Numbered from the stretch's first letter, positions 43,088 to 51,435 are shown. The stretch is 64,000 bases of DNA from JAHEZL01 sp964406465 (GCA_964406465.1 CAYORT010000001.1:286535-350534), one strand, 5' to 3'. Made by a program: numbers and translations. The notes: generated by a model from the sequence alone, not told the origin.

Positions 43088-44200
43088 TTAATGATGATGT
43101 CCGTGCGTTATTTTTAATGTTTTCGTCGGCTCAGCTTCCGCATTTCTTTTTTCAACTGCTGCTTCCACATTGCTCACTAGCTCTTTAAATGCCAAAGCTT
43201 GAGGTGTATCTTCTTGCAAAACTGCTGGTCTTCCTGCTTCGCCCGATTCGCATATGCTTTGTACCAATGGAATTTGAGCTAGAAGCGGTAAGCCCATTTT
43301 TTCGGCCAATGCTACTCCTCCTTCTTTTCCAAAGATGTAATATTTGTTGTTTGGTAATTCGGCAGGGGTGAAGTAAGCCATGTTTTCAACGATACCCAAA
43401 ACAGGAACATTGATAGAATCCATTTTAAACATAGCAACACCTTTGCGCACATCGGCTAAAGCGATTCCTTGCGGAGTGGTTACAATTACTGCTCCGGTTA
43501 CCGGAACGGTTTGTACCAAAGAAAGGTGAATATCTCCAGTGCCCGGAGGTAAATCGATTAACATAAAATCAAGCTCTCCCCAAAAGGCCTCGGTAAACAT
43601 TTGTCCGAGCGCACGAGAAGCCATCGGACCTCTCCACGCAATGGCCTGATCGGCATTGGCGAAGAATCCAATAGATAACATTTTAACGCCATAGCTGGTT
43701 ACCGGACGAATCCATGTTTTGCCATCTTTCTCAAATGCTTCTGGTTTTTCCTCTAAGCAGTCGAACATCAAAGGCATGCTCGGACCGTAAATATCGGCAT
43801 CTACCAAGCCCACTTTGTATCCTTTTTGGGCCAAACCAACCGCTAGGTTGGCAGTAACTGTAGATTTTCCAACACCGCCTTTGCCCGATGAAATGGCGAT
43901 GATGTTTTTAACATTTGGTAAAACTTTGCGCAATTCATTAGGGCGATCTACCGGCAATGCAATAACATTTACAGTAGTGCTATATTCTTTACCAACAAAG
44001 CGTTCCATGGCAAAAGCACAAGCTTCTTCCATTTTCTTTTTGTTGTGTAATGCGGGGTTGTGCACCTTAAGCGTAAAGGAGATTTTCTTGTCTTGAATTT
44101 GTATATCGCTAACCAAATTTAGTTCAACGATATTTTTCTTTAAATCGGGCTCCTGCACCGATTCTAAAGCTTTTAATATTTGCTCATTACCAATTGCCAT
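43088..44200 (-). CDS. Mrp/ApbC-family Fe-S carrier P-loop ATPase
   Basis: A 370-residue ATPase for Fe-S cluster delivery. An N-terminal MIP18/DUF59 domain (residues 1-85) precedes the deviant Walker A SGKGGVGKST (about 105-114), with VDADIYGPS and LIDLPPGTGD following. The C-terminus ends in a His run (HGHHH). The segment where many Mrp proteins carry a cluster-bridging CPxC reads ENMAYFTPAELPNNKYY here, with no cysteines. The cluster may therefore be held differently, perhaps with the NFU protein encoded immediately downstream. Confidence 0.94.
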   Translation of the reverse strand: MAIGNEQILKALESVQEPDLKKNIVELNLVSDIQIQDKKISFTLKVHNPALHNKKKMEEACAFAMERFVGKEYSTTVNVIALPVDRPNELRKVLPNVKNIIAISSGKGGVGKSTVTANLAVGLAQKGYKVGLVDADIYGPSMPLMFDCLEEKPEAFEKDGKTWIRPVTSYGVKMLSIGFFANADQAIAWRGPMASRALGQMFTEAFWGELDFMLIDLPPGTGDIHLSLVQTVPVTGAVIVTTPQGIALADVRKGVAMFKMDSINVPVLGIVENMAYFTPAELPNNKYYIFGKEGGVALAEKMGLPLLAQIPLVQSICESGEAGRPAVLQEDTPQALAFKELVSNVEAAVEKRNAEAEPTKTLKITHGHHH

Positions 44201-44252
44201 GTGGCAAATTTAATAAAACAGAATCATTATTTAGAATAATTCTTAAGAAGCT

Positions 44253-44585
44253 TTACAAAGCCAATTCAATAGTGGGGTCCCAGAATATTTTATCGAAATT
44301 TTGTACTTGATCTTTTTTCACTTTAACCCCTTCTTTCTCTAATTTCTTTTGCATTTCATCGGGGTTTTTGAAATGGTGCTTTCCGGTAAGGAGTCCGTTT
44401 CTATTCACCACGCGATGAGCCGGCACACTGGGTTTTTGGGCATGAGAAGCATTCATAGCATAGCCAACTGAGCGTGATGCACGAGGTGAAGAAAGGTATT
44501 TTGCTATGGCACCATAAGAGGTAACTCTACCTTTTGGAATCAATCGTACTACTTGGTAAACCTGAAGAAAAAAATCAGTTTCCAT
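44253..44585 (-). CDS. Alkyltransferase-like (ATL) DNA-damage-binding protein
   Basis: A 110-residue MGMT-fold protein. The DNA-binding helix-turn-helix region (GRVTSYGAIAKYLSSPRASRSVG) and the active-site loop are clear, but the acceptor site reads PAHRV (residues 55-59): the PCHRV cysteine of O6-methylguanine methyltransferases is Ala56. It therefore should bind O6-alkylguanine without repairing it and mark it for other pathways, as known for ATL proteins (E. coli YbaZ, with Trp at this place). It overlaps the upstream oxidoreductase gene by 11 nt. Confidence 0.9.
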   Translation of the reverse strand: METDFFLQVYQVVRLIPKGRVTSYGAIAKYLSSPRASRSVGYAMNASHAQKPSVPAHRVVNRNGLLTGKHHFKNPDEMQKKLEKEGVKVKKDQVQNFDKIFWDPTIELAL

Positions 44586-45534
44586 TGATCATTTCATCAT
44601 AGAAATTTGCCAGTTCTGCTTGTTCTGCGATGGTTGGAAATCTTGAAAAATCATTGCTTAAAAAAGCTTTGGTTTCAAGATACAAACCTGGCTTAAAATC
44701 AACGTCAAGTTTATTGTCGAATTCTACTTTATTTACAGCAACACTTCCTTTATTTTGTATTTGAAGATCCTCCATTGGTTTAAAATACAATCGGAAGTTA
44801 TCGGTTAAAATTTCTACCACCCATCGGCCTGGAGCAGCCCAATTGGCGCCGTATGAGAAGAGGGCTCCTTTATCGGTAATGCCTGCGCCGGCAAATACAG
44901 CCTTGTCATGCCACGACAATTTTCCTGCTGAGAAAGATTTAAGTTGCACAGGTTTACCACCAAGGTAGAAAGCTAAATCTACAGGGTGCGTGGAATTGGC
45001 ATAAAACCAGTTGGTTTTTACTAAATCAATATTGTTAGTTTTTTCAATTACATGAGCCCATTCAGTAAACTCAAAATTGAATGATTTTACTCCGCCATCT
45101 TTCTCGATAATTTTTTCTGCTTCTAGAACCGAAGCGTAAAATCTTCTGTTGTAAGCCAAAAGAACATTGGCCTTTGTGCTAGAAATGAAGTTTGCCAAAT
45201 CTTGAATTTCTTGTTTGTGCAGTGCACCCGGTTTTTCCAATAAGATGTTTTTAAAGCCCTTATTTACCAATGCTTTTGTTACTTCAGCAAGTTTTTCAAC
45301 ACCAACCGCTACTATTGCTGCATCGAAATTTTCTGCAGAGGAGTTTTGTAAGAATACATCTACTCCGCCTACATGTGGTTTAATTCCACTTTCTTTTTCA
45401 AAGGCATCCGCATTTTTTTGTCCGCGACCAACCACCGTTGTTTCGCAATTTAATGCCTTCAATACTTTTAAGTAATCTAATGACATTTGTGTTGTTCCAA
45501 TCAACAACACTTTTTTATTTAGGTTATCGGACAT
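44575..45534 (-). CDS. Gfo/Idh/MocA-family oxidoreductase A
   Basis: A 319-residue NAD(P)-dependent oxidoreductase-like protein. The N-terminal Rossmann turn is degenerate (LLIGTTQMSLDYL instead of GxGxxG), while the EKPG motif (LLEKPGALHK) before the catalytic lysine region is kept. A His-containing THPVDLAFYLGG segment fits the catalytic HxxD-like helix. It overlaps oxidoreductase B by 16 nt and the ATL gene by 11 nt. Substrates are probably nucleotide sugars or polyols, by family only. Confidence 0.85.
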   Translation of the reverse strand: MSDNLNKKVLLIGTTQMSLDYLKVLKALNCETTVVGRGQKNADAFEKESGIKPHVGGVDVFLQNSSAENFDAAIVAVGVEKLAEVTKALVNKGFKNILLEKPGALHKQEIQDLANFISSTKANVLLAYNRRFYASVLEAEKIIEKDGGVKSFNFEFTEWAHVIEKTNNIDLVKTNWFYANSTHPVDLAFYLGGKPVQLKSFSAGKLSWHDKAVFAGAGITDKGALFSYGANWAAPGRWVVEILTDNFRLYFKPMEDLQIQNKGSVAVNKVEFDNKLDVDFKPGLYLETKAFLSNDFSRFPTIAEQAELANFYDEMINGN

Positions 45535-46484
45535 ATTGTAATTTTTTCTTTAGAGGATTGTTGCATGTATTGTAGAAAAGGATTCAAAAATAGTAAATGA
45601 ATTCTTTCGGCTTCTTCGTAGGGAGTTAGCTTGCAAGTACCATTTTTTATAGCTGTTTCAGCGATGATGCCCGAAAGCTCACTTTGGTATTGTACTTTAA
45701 ATTTATCTTGTTTCCAAGTGTTGTTGGTGGCAGCCGATTTCATCCAATATTCACCATTCATTTCGTCGATCATGATTTGTTTGTCGGCGGTTTGAATGAG
45801 GTAATTAATTTCCAATGCACCGTTGTTGATGGAGGTAATATTTACCATATTTCCTTTCTCATCAATTCCGTTCAGAGCTCCGTCAAATTCAATATAACCA
45901 AGTCTTTTCGATTCGTATTGTTTACTCAATTCGGCCGTTAATTTGATGTTTGAGCTACCCGCTAAGTAAGCAAAATAATCTAAGTAGTGAATGCCATTGC
46001 AAGCTAGTCCGGCCGACTTTGCACTAATTGCTAAAGTGAATTTGCTTCCGTTGATTTCTTCCTTTATACTTCTAAAGAAATCGTTCATTCTCATAGAGCA
46101 GTTTACCCAAGTTTTAATGTTTTTTTCTCTTAAAATTTGAGATGCGATGCTGTATTCTTCAATTGAAGGGAAAAGTATTTTTTCCAATAAAAGGTATTCA
46201 ACAGCGCATTGATTGCTTAGGCTTTGTAATGCATGAAGCCTGTATTTTGAACCGGTGGCGATAATGGCAAAATTAATTTTCGAAGTAGTTATTTTTTTGA
46301 AATCAGTGATAAAGTGGACTTTCATTTTATCCGACTTCACCTCATTATATCGAGATTCTGCGATGTTGAGCGATTCTTGCGAAACGTCAACCACCCATAT
46401 TTCTGCTTCTAAATTGGCTTTTGCCAAACCTTGCAAATGTCTGCTTCCAAGTTGTCCGGCCCCTATAACTGCTAATTGATACAT
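45519..46484 (-). CDS. Gfo/Idh/MocA-family oxidoreductase B
   Basis: A 321-residue paralogous protein. The Rossmann motif is good (VIGAGQLGSRHLQGL), but the EKP motif reads LLLEKILFP, so Pro is lost after the Lys; the C-terminal half keeps NGIHYLDYFAYLAG in the position of the HxxD helix. The pairing of one enzyme with an intact dinucleotide loop and another with an intact EKP motif suggests complementary or heteromeric function, which is inference. First gene of the run B-A-ATL-Mrp-NFU. Confidence 0.82.
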   Translation of the reverse strand: MYQLAVIGAGQLGSRHLQGLAKANLEAEIWVVDVSQESLNIAESRYNEVKSDKMKVHFITDFKKITTSKINFAIIATGSKYRLHALQSLSNQCAVEYLLLEKILFPSIEEYSIASQILREKNIKTWVNCSMRMNDFFRSIKEEINGSKFTLAISAKSAGLACNGIHYLDYFAYLAGSSNIKLTAELSKQYESKRLGYIEFDGALNGIDEKGNMVNITSINNGALEINYLIQTADKQIMIDEMNGEYWMKSAATNNTWKQDKFKVQYQSELSGIIAETAIKNGTCKLTPYEEAERIHLLFLNPFLQYMQQSSKEKITICPIT

Positions 46485-46528
46485 GTGATTTGATTAAAGT
46501 TCAAAAGTAAGAAGATAAAGAAAGTAAC

Positions 46529-47215
46529 TTAAGGAATGAACGAAATAAATTTTATTTTTTTTCCTTCACTCAACCATCTGCTTTCATAGTAGGTTCGAAT
46601 CATAAGGTCTTTGGCTAGAGGAGCCTCGCCTAGAGAAGGAATTAATTCTTCGTAGATATTGGCTGAATTCACTTTAACTTCCAATTTATTTTCATTCACC
46701 ACTTCGTTGGTAAATTCGTAAAAGAAAGTACTATCGGTTTTTAAATTTACGCTACCACCTTTTTTCAATAATTGACGATATCTATCTAAAAACATTTCTC
46801 CCGTAAGTCTTTTTCTTGCTCTGTTTTTAGGTTTCTGCGGATCGGGAAAAGTAATCCATATTTCACTCACTTCATCGGGACCAAAGAGGTTGGTGATGAA
46901 ATCTATTCTGGTTTTCACAAAACCAACATTGGTCATTTTATTTTGCAAAGCGTATTTTGCTCCGTTCCACAAACGATTTCCTTTGATGTCTATTCCAATG
47001 AAATTTTTATTGGGGTAGTTCTTTGCTAAGCCAATGGTATATTCACCTTTGCCGCAAGCCAACTCAAGAACTATCGGATTGTCGTTTTTAAAAAAATCTT
47101 TGTTCCATTTCCCTTTCAAAGGAAAAGAATCGTTCATCGCTTCTTCAATGGTTGGTTTAGCAACATTGTCGAATGTTTCAACTTCTGCAAATCTTTGTAG
47201 CTTTCTCTTCGCCAT
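46529..47215 (-). CDS. trmB: tRNA (guanine-N7-)-methyltransferase
   Basis: Makes m7G46 in tRNA. The 228 residues include the SAM motif VLELACGKGEYTIGLA, a FIGIDIKGNRLW segment, and the signature ITFPDPQKPKNRARKRL carrying the catalytic and tRNA-contacting residues, followed by LKTDSTFFYEF. Length is normal. It is divergent from the glycosyltransferase at 47293, with a small inverted repeat between them. Confidence 0.96.
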   Translation of the reverse strand: MAKRKLQRFAEVETFDNVAKPTIEEAMNDSFPLKGKWNKDFFKNDNPIVLELACGKGEYTIGLAKNYPNKNFIGIDIKGNRLWNGAKYALQNKMTNVGFVKTRIDFITNLFGPDEVSEIWITFPDPQKPKNRARKRLTGEMFLDRYRQLLKKGGSVNLKTDSTFFYEFTNEVVNENKLEVKVNSANIYEELIPSLGEAPLAKDLMIRTYYESRWLSEGKKIKFISFIP

Positions 47216-47221
47216 GTTAAA

Positions 47222-47263
47222 TGTTTAAGGTTCAAAGTTTAATGTTAGCCAACTTTAAACTTT
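47222..47263. repeat. Intergenic inverted repeat between trmB and a glycosyltransferase
   Basis: AAAGTTTAA (47234-47242) pairs with TTAAACTTT (47255-47263) across a 12-nt loop. It resembles the AAAGTTTAAAGTTCAAAG element upstream of rpe (17095-17125). It could act in the divergent promoter region, but no regulator can be named. Confidence 0.45.
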
Positions 47264-47292
47264 ATAAGTAAGTTTGCAAAAGTAGAAAAGCT

Positions 47293-48255
47293 TTGAACAT
47301 AAAAAAGAAAATACTCGTTGCGCCATTGAATTGGGGATTGGGACACGCTACCCGTTGTATGCCCATCATTGAGCGCTTGTTGCATGAGGGAAATGAAGTT
47401 CTCATTGGTGCCGATGGCGCGCCGTTAGTGCTTTTAAAAGCTAGATTTCCGCAGTGTACGTTCATAGATTGGAAAGGCGTAAGCATTAATTATTCGGGCA
47501 ACATGATTTTTTCTATGTTGATTCAAGTGCCTAAAATCTTGTGGTCTATTTACAAAGAACATCAGCACTTAGAGAAGGTAGTTGAAGAGTATAAAATTGA
47601 TATGGTGATTTCCGACAATCGTTTTGGATTGTGGAATAAGAAGATTCACTCTGTTTTCATCACTCATCAGGTGAATATTATTAGTCCGTTCGCAGAGAAG
47701 CTGCTCTTCAAAATCAATAAATGGTTCATAGAGAAATACGATGAATGTTGGGTTCCCGATTATGAAGGAGCCCTTAATTTATCAGGCGATTTATCACATC
47801 CTAAGAATGAATATTACAAAAAGAACTTTCCCAAGAATTTAAAATATATTGGTCCGCAATCTCGCTTCACCAAAGGAAATATTGCTGCAGAAAAAAAATA
47901 CGAAGTCGTTGGAATCGTCTCCGGACCAGAACCACAGCGCACATTATTTTTTGAGAAATTGAAAAGCGATTTTGAGAAGATAAATGGTGAAACTTTAATC
48001 ATCGCAGGCACTCCTAACAATTCAGAATTCAGAATTCAAAAACCTGTCCGACAACTGGCGGATTCAAAATTATCAATCGTTCCTCATTTAGAAGATAACG
48101 ATTTCGTTGTTGCACTTTACTCAGCAAAGAAAATCATTTGTCGCTCGGGATATTCTACCATTATGGATTTACATGTGTTGGGATTGAAGGCGGAGTTTGT
48201 TGCTACGAAAGGGCAGACGGAGCAGGAGTATTTGGAGAATATGCATAAGGATTAA
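47293..48255 (+). CDS. GT-B glycosyltransferase (MurG/GT28-like), possibly C-terminally short
   Basis: A 320-residue protein with N-terminal LVAPLNWGLGHATRCMPII, a glycine-rich acceptor-binding start typical of GT28-like enzymes, and late motifs RSGYSTIMDLHVLGLKAEF and KGQTEQEYL that bind the nucleotide sugar. The start is TTG at 47293, because the first in-frame ATG would remove the GLGH motif. It ends eight residues after EQEYL, where I would expect a further helix of 20-30 residues, so a recent C-terminal truncation is possible. It is convergent with the sensor kinase gene. Acceptor unknown. Confidence 0.8.
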   Translation: MNIKKKILVAPLNWGLGHATRCMPIIERLLHEGNEVLIGADGAPLVLLKARFPQCTFIDWKGVSINYSGNMIFSMLIQVPKILWSIYKEHQHLEKVVEEYKIDMVISDNRFGLWNKKIHSVFITHQVNIISPFAEKLLFKINKWFIEKYDECWVPDYEGALNLSGDLSHPKNEYYKKNFPKNLKYIGPQSRFTKGNIAAEKKYEVVGIVSGPEPQRTLFFEKLKSDFEKINGETLIIAGTPNNSEFRIQKPVRQLADSKLSIVPHLEDNDFVVALYSAKKIICRSGYSTIMDLHVLGLKAEFVATKGQTEQEYLENMHKD

Positions 48256-48310
48256 ATTTCGATTTTCTATGCAATGTACACACCCATGTGTTTCGCTAAA
48301 TGCAATGCTC

Positions 48311-49348
48311 TTACTTCTTCCCCTTTGCCAAAGTAAAATAAAACACACTTCCCGATTTAACCGAGCTACGCACACCAATGTTTTGCTGATGCGCATCAAG
48401 TATATGTTTAACAATCGCGAGACCGAGGCCAGAACCACCCAATTCTCTACTTCTACTTTCATCTACACGATAAAAACGTTCGAATAGTCGAGGTAAATGT
48501 TTTTCTTCTATACCAATACCATTGTCTTCCACTTCTACCATAAGATTGCCGTCTAGATCGGTGAATTGAATTTTAACCCAACCGCCTTGAATGCCATATT
48601 TTACAGCGTTTACGATAAGGTTAACCAATACCTGACGAATCTTGTCTTTGTCGGCATTAACGTAATAATCACGCGGTTTATCAATTTTAATTTCAATGCC
48701 TTTTTTCTTTGCTTGAATTTCTTGAGAGTGTATTACTTCATTGGTAAGTTCGGTGATGTTAAATACACTTTTATGCACAGCAATTTCGCCTGAGTCTAAG
48801 CGTGATATTTCATCTAAGTCTTCAATGATACTAATCATTCTTTCGGCATTGTTGGCTGCGCGTTTAAGATAATCGATGTTGATGCTGTCGTCTTCTAATC
48901 CTCCATCGAGTAAGGTGAGAATATAACCTTGTAAATTGAAGGCAGGTGTTTTTAGTTCATGTGCCACATTGCCCAAGAATTCTTTTCTAAATTTTTCTTG
49001 CTTTTGAAGCGCTGCAATCTCTGTTTTCTGCTTCTCTGTCCAGCGCTCCACTTTCTCGGTAGCAGCGTCTAACGGATTTTCTTCCCATGATTTTTGAATA
49101 TCGGTTTCGAATAAATCATCAGATTTGTGGGTAGTAATGTTCTTGTAAATACCTTTGATTTTCTCGGTCACAAATTTTTTAATGAGCAAATAAGTGATGG
49201 AATAAACACAAACAAAGAAGAACACTCCGCTAAACAAGAGTTGCCACCATTCTGCATCAAAAAAGAAGATGATTACCAGCACATAAAACAACAGCGCAGC
49301 AAAAAGTGCGAGTATAAAAATTAATCGTTTCGGATTAGAGAAGTTCAT
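48311..49348 (-). CDS. phoR: PhoR-like sensor histidine kinase
   Basis: A 345-residue membrane kinase. Two helices near residues 9-30 and 34-57 are separated by only a few residues, so there is almost no periplasmic sensor, as in PhoR proteins that sense through PstSCAB-PhoU. The HisKA motif FLGNVAHELKTP has phosphorylated His130. HATPase motifs are N box NLIVNAVKYG, G1 EDNGIGIEE and G2 GGSGLGLAIV. No clear PAS domain is visible. It overlaps the response regulator gene by 14 nt. The name rests on context (pst genes next door) as much as on sequence. Confidence 0.88.
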   Translation of the reverse strand: MNFSNPKRLIFILALFAALLFYVLVIIFFFDAEWWQLLFSGVFFFVCVYSITYLLIKKFVTEKIKGIYKNITTHKSDDLFETDIQKSWEENPLDAATEKVERWTEKQKTEIAALQKQEKFRKEFLGNVAHELKTPAFNLQGYILTLLDGGLEDDSINIDYLKRAANNAERMISIIEDLDEISRLDSGEIAVHKSVFNITELTNEVIHSQEIQAKKKGIEIKIDKPRDYYVNADKDKIRQVLVNLIVNAVKYGIQGGWVKIQFTDLDGNLMVEVEDNGIGIEEKHLPRLFERFYRVDESRSRELGGSGLGLAIVKHILDAHQQNIGVRSSVKSGSVFYFTLAKGKK

Positions 49349-50033
49349 CGTTTTGTTCTTCGTATTTGTATCCTACACCTTTTACAGTCACTAAATAATC
49401 GTCGCCAATTTTTTCGCGTAGTTTTCTAATGTGAACATCAATAGTTCTATCGCCAACCACTACTTCTGTTCCCCATACCTTATCTAATATTTCATTGCGC
49501 AGAAACACTTTTCCTGGTTCAGATAGAAGAAGTTTCAGCAATTCAAATTCTTTGCGCGGCAAAACAATTTCTTCTTCACCTTTAATGGCAAGGTATCTTG
49601 AATTGTCGATTACGATAGAAGTTTTTACCTCTTCTGGCTCACTACCACCTTTTCCTTTTCTTCTAAGTAGGGCTTTGATGCGCGAAATTAAAACGCGCGG
49701 TCGAACAGGTTTTGAAATATAATCGTCGGCACCCGCTTCTAAACCTGATATTTCTGAATAATCTTCATTACGTGCGGTTAGAAAAGCGATGACAGTATTC
49801 TTTAATTCGGATTTATCTTTAAGTTGGTAGCAAGTTTCAATGCCATCCATTTCGGGCATCATCACATCCAACAGAATTAAATCGGGAATTTCTTTTATGG
49901 CTAATTCCAATCCGATTTTACCATTTTCAGCTTTAAAAACATCGAATCCTTCTTTCTTAAGGTTGTAAGAAACAAATTCTAGGATGTCCCTGTCATCGTC
50001 TACTATTAATATTTTGTGTTTTATGTTTTCCAT
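49335..50033 (-). CDS. phoB: PhoB/OmpR-family response regulator
   Basis: A 232-residue DNA-binding regulator. The receiver domain has acidic residues at VDDD (12-14), phospho-acceptor Asp56 in LILLDVMMP, Thr86 and Lys108 (ISKPV). The C-terminal winged helix (about 130-228) shows LPRKEFELLKLLLSEPGKV and VGDRTIDVHIRKLREKIG. It is divergent from the porin gene, with candidate Pho boxes in the 165-bp region between them, so it may regulate both directions. It is transcribed ahead of the kinase gene. Confidence 0.92.
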   Translation of the reverse strand: MENIKHKILIVDDDRDILEFVSYNLKKEGFDVFKAENGKIGLELAIKEIPDLILLDVMMPEMDGIETCYQLKDKSELKNTVIAFLTARNEDYSEISGLEAGADDYISKPVRPRVLISRIKALLRRKGKGGSEPEEVKTSIVIDNSRYLAIKGEEEIVLPRKEFELLKLLLSEPGKVFLRNEILDKVWGTEVVVGDRTIDVHIRKLREKIGDDYLVTVKGVGYKYEEQNDELL

Positions 50034-50120
50034 ACTGAAGTTTCAAAAATACATTATTCATTTATAATTCGCTATTAAAGGTAAATACAGAAAGAGGGTA
50101 GGGCAAGCAATTACACAAGG

Positions 50121-50148
50121 TTAACCATAGCATAACATTTTCTTAACC
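50121..50148 (+). promoter_or_regulatory. Candidate Pho box upstream of the phosphate porin
   Basis: Three half-sites at 11-bp intervals: TTAACC (50121), ATAACA (50132) and TTAACC (50143). Eleven-base direct repeats are the known arrangement for PhoB/PhoP dimers. The outer parts also form the inverted repeat ACAAGGTTAA/TTAACCTTGT. The array ends 21 nt before a TAnnTTTG element, in the place of a weak -33 box. Confidence 0.65.
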
Positions 50149-50169
50149 TTGTTATCTCAATGTTAAATA

Positions 50170-50177
50170 TACATTTG
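50170..50177 (+). promoter_or_regulatory. -7 promoter element of the phosphate porin gene
   Basis: TACATTTG matches TAnnTTTG exactly. No good TTTG lies 19 nt upstream (only CTTG at 50148-50151 with an 18-nt spacer), consistent with an activator-dependent promoter. The start codon is 21 nt downstream. Confidence 0.6.
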
Positions 50178-50198
50178 TCGCAGTTAATTTAAAGTAAT

Positions 50199-51413
50199 AT
50201 GAAAGTAAAAAACTTGTTAAGTGCAGCTTTAGGAATTATGATCGCTGGATCGGCAATCGCTCAAACTGACTCAATAGCAAAACCTGTTGAGAAAAAAGAA
50301 GAAAAGAAATCTCATTGGTACGAAAAGATTCAAATTAGAGGGTATTCTCAAATAAGATACAATCGTTTTTTGGAGACCAATCCAAATTTAGGTTGCGAGC
50401 AGTGTGATAAATCATGGGGTGATAATAACGGTTTGTTCATTAGACGTGGTCGATTGATCTTTTTTGGTCAATTGAACGAGCATGTGTACATGTATGTGCA
50501 GCCAGATTTTGCATCAGCAGCTAGTGCCACTTCGTTGAACTTCTTTCAAATTAGAGATGCTTATTTTGATATTTCTGTAGATAAAAAGAAAGAATTTCGT
50601 TTTAGAGTAGGACAGAGTAAAATTCCTTATGGTTTCGAAAACCTTCAGTCATCTCAAAATCGTTTGTCTCTAGATCGTAACGATGCTTTCAATTCGGCAC
50701 TTTCTAATGAGCGTGACATCGCTGCCTTGTTCTACTGGGCGCCTGAGAAAATAAGAAAAAGATTTAGTTCACTTGTGAATGATGGTTTGAAAGGATCTGG
50801 TGACTACGGTGTTTTTGGTTTTGGAGTATTTAACGGTCAAACTGCCAATAGACCAGAAGCCAACAATAACCTGCATGTAGTATCACGTTTGTCTTACCCA
50901 TTCCAGTTTAAAAACGGCCAGATTTTAGAAGTTGGTGCACAAGCTTATTCAGGGAAAGTAGTAGTAACTTCTATAACAAAAGGAGTAAAAGGCGGACCCG
51001 AGTTTGATGATCAAAGATTGGGGGGGAGTTTGATTTTGTACCCAAAACCTTTTGGTGTTCAAGTTGAATATACAGTTGGTAAAGGTCCTGAATATGATGT
51101 TGCTTCTAATAGTATTATGACTAAGAATTTAGAAGGTGGATATGCACTTATCAATTACAAGTTGGATATTGGTAAGCACACTCTTTTCCCATTTGTTAAA
51201 GGGCAATATTACCAAGGAGGTAAAAAACATGAGCTAGATGCTCGTAGATATGTTGTTCACGATTATGAGTTTGGTATTGAGTGGCAGCCATTCAAACAAC
51301 TAGAAATTGTAGCGATGTACACCATGTCGGATAGAGTTTACGAAGATGCTGTAAAGAAATCTAACCATCAGATTGGCAATTTGTTACGTCTTCAGGTGCA
51401 AGTAAACTACTAA
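50199..51413 (+). CDS. OprP/OprO-like phosphate-selective porin
   Basis: A 404-residue outer-membrane porin. The signal peptide ends near residue 22 (GSAIAQ). The body is alternating beta strands rich in aromatic and glycine residues (QIRGYSQIRYNRF, FIRRGRLIFFGQL, FRFRVGQSKIPYGFENLQSSQNR read as overlapping strands), ending in LLRLQVQVNY, a typical aromatic C-terminal barrel strand. Similarity to the phosphate-selective OprP group plus its position before pstS support phosphate or polyphosphate uptake across the outer membrane. It has its own Pho-box promoter. Confidence 0.9.
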   Translation: MKVKNLLSAALGIMIAGSAIAQTDSIAKPVEKKEEKKSHWYEKIQIRGYSQIRYNRFLETNPNLGCEQCDKSWGDNNGLFIRRGRLIFFGQLNEHVYMYVQPDFASAASATSLNFFQIRDAYFDISVDKKKEFRFRVGQSKIPYGFENLQSSQNRLSLDRNDAFNSALSNERDIAALFYWAPEKIRKRFSSLVNDGLKGSGDYGVFGFGVFNGQTANRPEANNNLHVVSRLSYPFQFKNGQILEVGAQAYSGKVVVTSITKGVKGGPEFDDQRLGGSLILYPKPFGVQVEYTVGKGPEYDVASNSIMTKNLEGGYALINYKLDIGKHTLFPFVKGQYYQGGKKHELDARRYVVHDYEFGIEWQPFKQLEIVAMYTMSDRVYEDAVKKSNHQIGNLLRLQVQVNY

Positions 51414-51416
51414 AAG

Positions 51417-51433
51417 TTAACTATTACTTAACA
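51417..51433 (+). promoter_or_regulatory. Candidate Pho box upstream of pstS
   Basis: TTAACT (51417) and TTAACA (51428) are spaced 11 bp apart, the same half-site and spacing as at 50121-50148. They begin 4 nt after the porin stop. No strong TAnnTTTG follows, so pstS may be driven from here by the activator or read through from the porin promoter. Confidence 0.55.
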
Positions 51434-51435
51434 TT

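Noticed and set aside
48197..48487. Plus-strand frame that could restore a longer C-terminus to the glycosyltransferase at 47293
   Set aside because: The translated sequence after the shift does not look like a glycosyltransferase end and is antisense to the kinase gene.
50044..50051. CAAAAATA, a minus-strand TAnnTTTG match upstream of the response regulator gene
   Set aside because: It lies only 10 bp from the start codon and has no TTTG partner at the right distance; it may be chance in AT-rich DNA.
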